A DNA stretch of 64,000 nucleotides, from NCBI GenBank assembly GCA_002295925.1, contig DBGO01000010.1, positions 248,001-312,000 of the forward strand. The letters are read 5' to 3'. The notes beneath the pieces were generated by a model. That model made no database searches and had not been told where the DNA came from. It saw only the letters and a list, made by a program, of their open reading frames with translations. The DNA comes from Flavobacteriales bacterium UBA852. Lineage in GTDB: Bacteria; Bacteroidota; Bacteroidia; Flavobacteriales_E; Vicingaceae. Each line of letters opens with the position of its first letter. Position 1 is the stretch's first letter. This document shows, piece by piece, positions 9,572 to 16,798 of this stretch. A program made the position numbers and the translations under genes.

Positions 9572-10110
9572 AGCGCCCCTACAAAACTAATACGCATAAT
9601 CGGATTGGAATACACACTGTTTGGATTTTGTGTTACATTCCACAGCAGCATAATTACAGCATACGAGTTTTTGCCAATGGGTTCGGCATATCCGCCGCCA
9701 ACATAAACATTATCCACATTTACACGCTGATTAAAACCAAACAACTCCAAGTTCATTACTTCGTATTCGGCATGCAACATCATTGGAAAGTTCTCAAAAT
9801 AATACTGAGAGAATAATCTTCCGGCATAAATAGAGGTTTGGTAATCGTAGATTTTATCGTTGTAATACAAATACGTTGCACCCAAACCCATGTAAGCATT
9901 TTTAAATACCTCGTAGCTTACCATTGGAGAAACTTCCACCAACGTATAATTTCCAAACTGCAGACCAAAATTCCCACCTACACGAACTTTGCTCCAATCA
10001 AAGCCATGCGTTTGCGGCTTAGGATTACTTGGTGCAGGTGTATAATCTTCGGTTTGTGCAATACTTTGCAAAGAAATGAACACAAATATTATTGCAAGTA
10101 ATCTTTTCAT
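9568..10110 (-). CDS. Predicted outer-membrane beta-barrel protein (180 aa)
   Basis: Starting at ATG 10110 the product begins MKRLLAIIF with a signal peptide cleaved after SIAQ. A longer reading from 10137 adds nine residues that overlap the upstream gene and break the signal peptide, so it was rejected. The mature protein has alternating, aromatic-rich strands (GGNFGLQFGNYTLVEVSP, YMGLGATYLYYND) and a C-terminal ISFVGAL strand, typical of a small 8-stranded barrel. It is the last gene of a minus-strand run, 1 nt after the thioesterase stop. Function unknown. Confidence 0.75.
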   Translation of the reverse strand: MKRLLAIIFVFISLQSIAQTEDYTPAPSNPKPQTHGFDWSKVRVGGNFGLQFGNYTLVEVSPMVSYEVFKNAYMGLGATYLYYNDKIYDYQTSIYAGRLFSQYYFENFPMMLHAEYEVMNLELFGFNQRVNVDNVYVGGGYAEPIGKNSYAVIMLLWNVTQNPNSVYSNPIMRISFVGAL

Positions 10111-10111
10111 T

Positions 10112-10555
10112 TTAAGTATTTTCGGTTGGCAAACCATATTTTGTAAAGATACGATTTAATTCTTTTTTAGATTTAGCCATAATGCCCTCTCCCTTGGCAA
10201 CCAATACACCATCGTTATACAAATACGCTTTTGCCAATAATTTATTGCCGTTATCCTCTATTAACATTCCGGTTGCTTTGAGCACACCTTTGGTTACAGG
10301 TCGTAAAAGCTGAATATCGAATTTTGCCGTTAGCACAAAAACATCTTCTACCACCGATTGTGCAGCAAAAAATGCAGCATCATCAAGCATTTTAAAATAA
10401 ACAGAACCATGCAACGAATCGGCAGCATGAAAAAATTGCGGATTTACCTTTATGCTTATTTCGGCTTTTTTGTACGTAACCGTTATCTCGGGTTTATACA
10501 ACTCATTGACAGGTGCTTTGAGGTAGATTTGCTCGAGTTTTTGATAAAACTTCAT
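10112..10555 (-). CDS. PaaI-like hotdog-fold thioesterase
   Basis: 147 aa single hotdog domain. The diagnostic stretch HGSVYFKMLDDAAFFAAQS contains the HG...LD.AA signature of PaaI-type acyl-CoA thioesterases. The later strands (FDIQLLRPVTKG, LKATGMLIEDNGN, KAYLYNDGVLVAKGEG) match the fold. It probably hydrolyses an acyl- or aryl-CoA thioester in the cytoplasm; the substrate is unknown. Its ATG overlaps the TGA of the alpha/beta hydrolase gene in an ATGA arrangement (10552-10555), which indicates translational coupling. Confidence 0.88.
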   Translation of the reverse strand: MKFYQKLEQIYLKAPVNELYKPEITVTYKKAEISIKVNPQFFHAADSLHGSVYFKMLDDAAFFAAQSVVEDVFVLTAKFDIQLLRPVTKGVLKATGMLIEDNGNKLLAKAYLYNDGVLVAKGEGIMAKSKKELNRIFTKYGLPTENT

Positions 10556-11364
10556 TTTATTTGGATTTGAAGAACTTGATGTAAAAATACATCTATTTCG
10601 TTTAGTAACGGTTGTTTGGCTTGAATATGCGGACTGTGTTTACAGTTTTCCAACAGAACTTTTTTGGTTAACGGATGTTGATTATCCTTTACAATATAAT
10701 CCAATTGTTTTTCAGTTCCGTATTCATCATTTTCGCCTTGTACCGCCAACACCGGGGCTTGAATTTTGGGCAATAAGTCAACTATATTCCAATGTTTAAA
10801 TTCTGGTTTTAGCCAAGTATCTGTCCAGGCAAAAAAAGTACTTTCCACGTGGTTGAAATGATATTTTTTCAGTTTTTCTTTCAATGTATCATCCTTCAAA
10901 TAAAAATCTTTGGCTTGCCTGATACCTTCCAAACTGATGTCTTCTACAAAAACATGTGCGGCAACTGAAACTACCGCTTGCACGTTTTCGGAAAATAATG
11001 CTGCATAAATTAAAGCTATGCTGGCTCCATCGCTGTGCCCGATTAGTATCAAAGGGTTATTTTGCAAATGTAGTTTTTGCAACAGCAGAGGAAGAAAATA
11101 TTCAGCTTCTTTATGTAAATAATCTTTTTTTCGGGTGTCGAAAAAAGGTGTTGAATGACCATACCCGTAGCGCTCGTAAACAAGTGCCGGAAGTTGCATT
11201 TTATCGGATAATAATTTTGGAAAATCTTTCCATTGTGCAATGCTTCCCAGTCCTTCGTGCAAAAAGATGAGTACCGGTGTTTTTTCTTTTTCGGTAAAAA
11301 AATATTCTTCACCTTCCCATTGATAAGCTAATGCTATTTTTTCATCAACTTTTATTTTTTCCAT
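10552..11364 (-). CDS. Alpha/beta-hydrolase fold protein
   Basis: 270 aa, no signal peptide, probably cytoplasmic. The oxyanion region is FLHEGLGS (34-41), the nucleophile elbow GHSDGA places S111, the acid is D213 (GENDEYG), and the likely base is H243 (CKHSPH). The triad is therefore complete. The sequence resembles small-ester and acyl hydrolases of the MhpC/BioH kind, but no substrate can be assigned. It starts 2 nt after the end of the secreted esterase gene and overlaps the thioesterase start by 4 nt. The run of esterase, hydrolase and thioesterase suggests a shared ester or acyl-CoA metabolism; this is inference. Confidence 0.85.
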   Translation of the reverse strand: MEKIKVDEKIALAYQWEGEEYFFTEKEKTPVLIFLHEGLGSIAQWKDFPKLLSDKMQLPALVYERYGYGHSTPFFDTRKKDYLHKEAEYFLPLLLQKLHLQNNPLILIGHSDGASIALIYAALFSENVQAVVSVAAHVFVEDISLEGIRQAKDFYLKDDTLKEKLKKYHFNHVESTFFAWTDTWLKPEFKHWNIVDLLPKIQAPVLAVQGENDEYGTEKQLDYIVKDNQHPLTKKVLLENCKHSPHIQAKQPLLNEIDVFLHQVLQIQIK

Positions 11365-11366
11365 TT

Positions 11367-12377
11367 TTATGGAATTAAATTAAAAAATTTGGCTACCCAA
11401 TAAGTTGAAAAGAAATTTTTATCTACAGTGTACATATCGGTGTTACCGCCTTTTTTGGGGGCTGTTCCGTCCGGGTCAACCGGAATGGCGTGCATAAGAT
11501 TATTGATAAGGTATTTTTTAACAACCGTATCGTTACTTGTGTTAATGTGATAAGTCATACTTACATCCGGATTTCCGTCAAAATTATAAACTGTCCCTGA
11601 GGTGTTTATTGTATGTAAATTGGTCCATTGTTTTTCCAATTCGCCTGCATTTGCCACACTAACCACATTATCATTTATTCCATGAAAAATGGCTATTTTC
11701 GGATAAGTACCGGTAAAAGTTGTATCGGCATTTCTGACTAAATCGCCCCATTCTTGTGCCGTTTTGGAAATTCCTCCGTTCATTGCCGTAAATGCTTCGG
11801 TTGCATTAGTGGCGGCTTTGTAAGGTACGCCGGCAAATATTGCTCCTGCACGAAATACTTCGGGGTAACAAGCCAACACATTTACTGCCATTCCTGCACC
11901 GGCAGAAAATCCGGTTACATATACATTGCTTGCATCTATGGGTTCATTATCTTTTAAAAAAGAATACATATTAAAAATTGATGCTACCTCGCCTTGATTT
12001 TTTTCTTGGTCGGAAGTTAAAAACCAATTAAAACATGCGTTGGAGTTATTGTTTGTACTTTGCTCGGCATAAATAACATAGAATTTATATTGTTCTGCCA
12101 ATTTATTCCAATCGGTTTCGTAACTAATCATTGATGCATCTTGACTACAGCCGTGTAAAACAATAACAACCGGCTTGTTGGACGAACCCCCCGAAGGTTT
12201 ATACACATACATTTTTAAATTACCCGGATTTGCTCCGAAGGAGGATACATTGTTCCAACCGTTTTGCATTGTTGCCACTGCAGGATTTCCATTATCGGCT
12301 ATGTCGGGTTCGCTGTCTTTTTTACAAGAAATAAAACTGAAAAGGGTAAGGAATATAATAAGCGATGTGATTTTCAT
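11367..12377 (-). CDS. Lipoprotein esterase of the PHB-depolymerase/feruloyl-esterase type
   Basis: 336 aa lipoprotein with a hydrophobic signal and lipobox ending at C18 (FISC-KK). The alpha/beta-hydrolase core belongs to the Esterase_phd group. It shows the HGCSQ oxyanion motif at 75-79, nucleophile S158 in GFSAGAG, acid D236 in HGINDNVV and base H296 in LMHAIP. The family cleaves polyester, acetyl-xylan or feruloyl esters outside the inner membrane; substrate cannot be decided here. It lies 3 nt after a TPR-SpoIIE phosphatase gene and 2 nt before the cytoplasmic hydrolase, inside a five-gene minus-strand run. Confidence 0.88.
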   Translation of the reverse strand: MKITSLIIFLTLFSFISCKKDSEPDIADNGNPAVATMQNGWNNVSSFGANPGNLKMYVYKPSGGSSNKPVVIVLHGCSQDASMISYETDWNKLAEQYKFYVIYAEQSTNNNSNACFNWFLTSDQEKNQGEVASIFNMYSFLKDNEPIDASNVYVTGFSAGAGMAVNVLACYPEVFRAGAIFAGVPYKAATNATEAFTAMNGGISKTAQEWGDLVRNADTTFTGTYPKIAIFHGINDNVVSVANAGELEKQWTNLHTINTSGTVYNFDGNPDVSMTYHINTSNDTVVKKYLINNLMHAIPVDPDGTAPKKGGNTDMYTVDKNFFSTYWVAKFFNLIP

Positions 12378-12380
12378 ATA

Positions 12381-14423
12381 TTAAACTTTTACACCAAAGA
12401 TACACACATCATCTACCTGTTCCAAATTTCCTTTCCATTCATTGAAGAAATTTTCCAACTTAGTTTTTTGTTCTTCCATTGGTAAATCTTGAATACTGAG
12501 CAGTAATTCTTTAAAGGGCTTGTATTTTAATTTTTTTCCTTTTGGTCCGCCAAATTGATCGGCAAAGCCGTCTGTGAATAAATACAGCGCATCGCCTTTT
12601 TTTAATTGAATTGTATGCATGGTGAACGGTGCGTGTTTTAACGATTTTCCTACGGGTTGTTTATCGGGTTTGAACTCTATCAATTCCTTTTCTCTGTAAA
12701 TATACAATGGGTTATTGGCGCCACTCCAATTCAACTCTAAGGTATCAGTATTTAAACAGCATAAGGATATATCCATACCATCAGATATATTTTGATCGCT
12801 TCTTTCAAATCGTTCTATAATTAATGCTTTTGCTCTATTTAGTATTTTATCGGTTAAGTAGATTTTTTCTTCTATCACTGCTTTGGAAAGAACACTGCTG
12901 CACACTACACTTACCATTGCTCCGGGAACACCGTGCCCCGTACAATCGGCTACGGCAAAAAACACTAAATTATCAACCGATTCGAGCCAGTAAAAATCGC
13001 CACTGACAATATCTTTGGGTTTGTATAAGATAAAAGAATTGGGTAAATATTTCTTTATAAGATTTTCGGGGGGTAATATGGCTTTTTGAATACGCTTGGC
13101 ATACTGAATACTGTCAGTAATTTCGATATTTTTTGCTTCAATAGCATTTTTCTGAATGGTGATTAATTTTTGTGATTTGGATTTATTTTTATATGCTTTA
13201 ATAGAAATTAAAGCGATGACAAGCATTAATGTTAATCCCACGGAAAAAGCTATTTTTTGGGTATTTTGTTTGGCAATTTGGGCATTTTTAGCTTCGTTTT
13301 CTTTTGATAAATTTTCGATTAACAACTGTTGTTTTTCATTTTCATAAATTGCTTCTAATTCTCTTTGCTTATTAATGCTTTCTGAAGTAAAAATAGAGTC
13401 CTTTAAAATAATTACAGAATCTTTATAAGCCAATGCTTTTTTATAATCACCGGATTTTTTATAATAATCGGCATAAAAATCATAAATATTGATTAATTGC
13501 CATTTGTCTTTTCTAAAAGAATAATATTTATATAGTGTATCTAAAAGTGGCTTTACTTTATCAAATTGATTGTTGTAAAAATATATTTGAGCTAAATCGA
13601 TTAATGATAAGTAATAATCATAATCGTTTCCTATTACCTTAGCTAATTTTAAAGCTTTTTGATTATATTCAACAGCTTTATTCATATCATTTTTCTGTAA
13701 GTACAATTCAGATAGATAGGCATAAATACCACATAAATCATAAGACTCATTAATGGTTTCCAAATATTTTTTTGAAATATTAAAATGGTACTCCGCAGAA
13801 TCTAATTGTTTTTTATCTAAATAAATTAACCCAATGTTGTTATGGATTTTTGTAAACAACGAGGTATCCTTAAACACCGGATGCATTACAGTATTTAATC
13901 CCTTATAATAAACCGCTAAAGCTTTATTGTATAAATCTTGTCTAAAATAGCACAACCCCAAATTAGAGTAAGAAGCTGCAATTTCTGAATTATCTTTAAG
14001 CTTCTCTCTGTATTTTAAGCTAACAAGTAAGTTGTTTATAGCATCAGAATACTTACCTAAATCCATATAGCTGATAGCCAAATTATTGAATATACTTCCT
14101 TTTGTTTGGTTACTCAATTTAGAAGTATCTCCCTCGGTATTTAATTTAAAATACTTATGAGCGGTAACAATATCGCCAACCAATGCATAAGATATAGCTA
14201 TTTGATTTTGAGCATGGGTTTTGAGCGCTGGGTAATTATCTAGTAAATTTAATTGAGTTTCCAGACTTTTAGCTTTTGCCAAACTCGAATCAAGATTGAC
14301 ATTTCTTAATTTTATTATCTCATCAACTTTGTTAAAATACTCTGTAGTATCAATAGTTTCCGAGTTAGAAAAGAAGGAGATAAATATCAAACAAACGGCT
14401 AATATGTAGTTTATTGATTTCAA
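12381..14423 (-). CDS. TPR-SpoIIE membrane phosphatase, paralogue A
   Basis: 680 aa. The order is signal sequence (1-20), TPR repeats (about 65-345), a coiled coil, a TM helix (about 390-408), a short coiled coil, and a cytoplasmic SpoIIE/PP2C phosphatase domain (about 462-680). Metal-binding PP2C residues are present: GDFYW near 475, D493 (DCTGHGVPGAM), DGMDISL, TDGFADQFGG and VDDV. SpoIIE phosphatases usually act on phosphorylated anti-sigma-factor antagonists; the target here is unknown. The start is TTG: an in-frame TAA lies upstream and no ATG occurs before the signal peptide. It is the first of a co-oriented run leading into the esterase genes, and the third of three tandem paralogues. 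Confidence 0.9.
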   Translation of the reverse strand: MKSINYILAVCLIFISFFSNSETIDTTEYFNKVDEIIKLRNVNLDSSLAKAKSLETQLNLLDNYPALKTHAQNQIAISYALVGDIVTAHKYFKLNTEGDTSKLSNQTKGSIFNNLAISYMDLGKYSDAINNLLVSLKYREKLKDNSEIAASYSNLGLCYFRQDLYNKALAVYYKGLNTVMHPVFKDTSLFTKIHNNIGLIYLDKKQLDSAEYHFNISKKYLETINESYDLCGIYAYLSELYLQKNDMNKAVEYNQKALKLAKVIGNDYDYYLSLIDLAQIYFYNNQFDKVKPLLDTLYKYYSFRKDKWQLINIYDFYADYYKKSGDYKKALAYKDSVIILKDSIFTSESINKQRELEAIYENEKQQLLIENLSKENEAKNAQIAKQNTQKIAFSVGLTLMLVIALISIKAYKNKSKSQKLITIQKNAIEAKNIEITDSIQYAKRIQKAILPPENLIKKYLPNSFILYKPKDIVSGDFYWLESVDNLVFFAVADCTGHGVPGAMVSVVCSSVLSKAVIEEKIYLTDKILNRAKALIIERFERSDQNISDGMDISLCCLNTDTLELNWSGANNPLYIYREKELIEFKPDKQPVGKSLKHAPFTMHTIQLKKGDALYLFTDGFADQFGGPKGKKLKYKPFKELLLSIQDLPMEEQKTKLENFFNEWKGNLEQVDDVCIFGVKV

Positions 14424-14554
14424 GATTTTTAAAAGTAAATAATTCGTTTAAATAAATAAAATGAAAACATTAAAATCGTCAGTTTAAATACAATATTTAG
14501 CTAAAGAAAGAATTTTTTAGAATGGATTATGATTAACTTGCAATTTGCAAAAGT

Positions 14555-14570
14555 TCCGCCGTTAGACGGA
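14555..14570 (-). other. Small hairpin between phosphatase paralogues B and A
   Basis: The motif tccgccgttagacgga forms a short stem (tccg/cgga plus a partial c-g pair). It lies between paralogue B's stop and paralogue A's start. A matching motif sits in the equivalent gap upstream of paralogue B (16764-16779). No T-tract follows on the minus strand, so it is not a clear terminator. Confidence 0.35.
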
Positions 14571-14599
14571 TAAACTGACTCCGTTTGATTCATTCCAGT

Positions 14600-16676
14600 T
14601 CATACTTTCACTCCAATTACACAAACGTCGTCCACTTGTTCCAAATCGCCTTTCCAATTAATAAAAGTTTGCTCTATTATTTGCTTTTGCTCATCCATGC
14701 TTTTATCTTGAATGGAAAGCAACAACTCTTTAAAAGGTTTGTATTTGAATTTTTTGCCTTTGGGGCCTCCAAATTGGTCGGCAAAACCATCGGTGAACAG
14801 GTAAATGGAATCGCCTTTTTGTAGTTCAATGGTGTGTGTGGTAAACGGTTGAGGGTTTTCGACTTTTCCTATGGGTTGCTTGTCGGGTTTGATTTCTATA
14901 AGTTTTAAGTTTTGAGTGTTGAATTTTGAATATTCATTTTTTGATTCATCATTTAACATTTCTAATTCAACATTTCTAACTATCCACAGCGGATTGTTAG
15001 CGCCTGCCCATTGGAGGGTCATGGTTTTAAAGTCGATGGCACAAAGCGAGATGTCCATACCATCTTTTACTTCTTCGGAACTTTTGACAAAACGTTCGAT
15101 GACCAACTCTCTAGTTCTGTCTAATTATTTTACCGGGTTCGGTTATTTTTTCTTCTATTACCGCTTTGGTAAGGGCATTACTGCAAACCACGCTTACCAT
15201 TGCTCCCGGTACGCCGTGACCGGTGCAATCGGCTGCGGCAAAATAAACGGTGGTTTCGAGTGCCTCACCCCCCGTTTCCAGCCAATAAAAGTCACCGGCT
15301 ACTATGTCTTTGGGTAAGTAATAAACAAAGCTATTGGGTAAATGTTTTTTCCATTGTTCTTCCGATGGTAAAATGGCATTTTGTATCCTTTTAGCATAAG
15401 TAATGGAATCGGTAATTTCTTTGTTTTTTTCTTCTACTAAATGTTTTTGGCTTTCTACTTGTTGTTTTTGTGTTTCAATTACTTGTTTTTGTTTTCTGGT
15501 TACTTGCAAACGGTTGAAAATAAACATTGAAAAGATGATTACCAAAAACAATCCACTTCCTACGGCATAAGAAATAGTTTGTTGTCGCTCTTTTTCTTTA
15601 CGTTGTATTTCCAATTGTTTTTGATGTTCTTTTTCTTTTACGGCTTGTTCTTTTTCGTATTGGTATTTAAGCTCCATCGTTTGTAATGCCTTACGGTTTT
15701 CTTGGGAGTTTAAACTGTCTTTGGCATGTGTAAATTCCTTGTAATAATATAATGCATCCTTGTATTTACCGGTTTGTTCATAAAGTTCGGATAGTGAGGC
15801 ACAATCATCTTTTAAATAATAAATTGTCCCCAATGTTCTGTTGAGTTGTTCGGCTTTTTTAAGGTATTCCTCGGCTTTGGAAAATTGTTTGAGTTTCAAA
15901 TAGGCGCTTCCGATACTTCCAAAATTGATTGCTTGACCTTGTTTGTTTCCGATTTCTTCATTGATTTGAAACGTTTTCAAATAATACTCCAATGCCTTGG
16001 CATAATTGCCTTGATCAGAATAAACAATTCCAATGTTTCCCAAAATGGTGGCTTGGTTGCTTTTGTCTCCTATTTCTTCACAGATTTTCAAGGCTTTGAA
16101 ATAATACTCCAATGCTTTAGCATAATTACCTTGTTCATCATAAATAACCCCAATGTTTCCCAGATCGCTTGCTATACCATTTTTGTTTCCTAATTCTTCA
16201 TCCATTTTTAATGCTTTGAAATAATACTCCAATGCCTTGGCATAATTACCTTGTTCATCATAAATAACCCCAATATTTCCTACACTTGCTGCCCATAACT
16301 TTTTTGCCTTCAACCCACATTCTTTATTATTTAAGTATTTTTCAACAATATTCATTGCATTTTCAAAAAAAGTAAGTGCTTGTTTATAATCAGATAAGAC
16401 ATAATAATCCACTCCTTTTTGCTTTATTCCATTACATTTTCTCAATTCTCCTTCCGCACCCGGAATTTTCTCTGCCACTTTTTCTGCTTGTGTGTGAAAA
16501 TAAATGGCTGTATCGGGATTGGAATATTGAAAGTAATTACCCAATGCCATATAAGCATTATACACTGTTGTATCGTGGTGGGCGGTTTTAAGGTTGTGTA
16601 ATAAAGTATCCAGCTTTGTTTGAGAAAAACTTATCAGACTATAAAAGAATAGTAATATGGTAATGTAAAATTTCAT
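14600..16676 (-). pseudogene. TPR-SpoIIE phosphatase, paralogue B, split by a 1-nt frameshift
   Basis: Two adjacent reading frames together make one TPR-SpoIIE protein. The 5' frame (16676-15111, 521 aa) has a signal peptide, TPRs, a coiled coil and a TM. It runs into the phosphatase domain as far as EPGKI and then ends in an off-frame RQN. The 3' frame (15106-14600) restarts at MVIERF and completes the domain through VDDVCVIGVKV. Paralogue C reads ctaatatttt where B has ctaattatttt (near 15121-15131). One extra T therefore explains the break. If real, the phosphatase domain lacks its C-terminal half, including the DGMDISL and VDDV metal residues. It could also be an assembly error, because the rest of the 3' frame shows no further decay. 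Three 120-nt TPR repeats lie in its N-terminal half. Confidence 0.85.
15961..16320 (-). repeat. Three 120-nt tandem repeats encoding TPR units
   Basis: The string ataatactccaatgc recurs at 15981, 16101 and 16221 with exactly 120-nt spacing (40 codons, one TPR plus linker). The two outermost copies (16101 and 16221) are nearly identical at nucleotide level. They encode repeats built on QGNYAKALEYYFKALK. Recent unit duplication inside paralogue B is the simplest explanation. Confidence 0.9.
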
Positions 16677-16763
16677 TTTGTGTTTTGTCTTTGAAAATTA
16701 ACTATTTTTTATAAATCATTAAGTAGTTTTTGTATCATACCTTCACTTAAATTACGCAAACAT

Positions 16764-16779
16764 TCCGCCAGTGAGCGGA
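16764..16779 (-). other. Small hairpin between phosphatase paralogues C and B
   Basis: The motif tccgccagtgagcgga has perfect 5-bp arms (tccgc/gcgga) and a 6-nt loop. It lies 20 nt beyond paralogue C's stop and precedes paralogue B. It matches the hairpin at 14555-14570 in the next gap, so it seems to have been duplicated with the genes. No T-tract follows. Confidence 0.35.
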
Positions 16780-16798
16780 TAAAATTACTCTGCTTGTG

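Noticed and set aside
15961..16320. CRISPR-like repeat array
   Set aside because: The 120-nt period is coding and in frame with TPR units; no spacers or short palindromic repeats.
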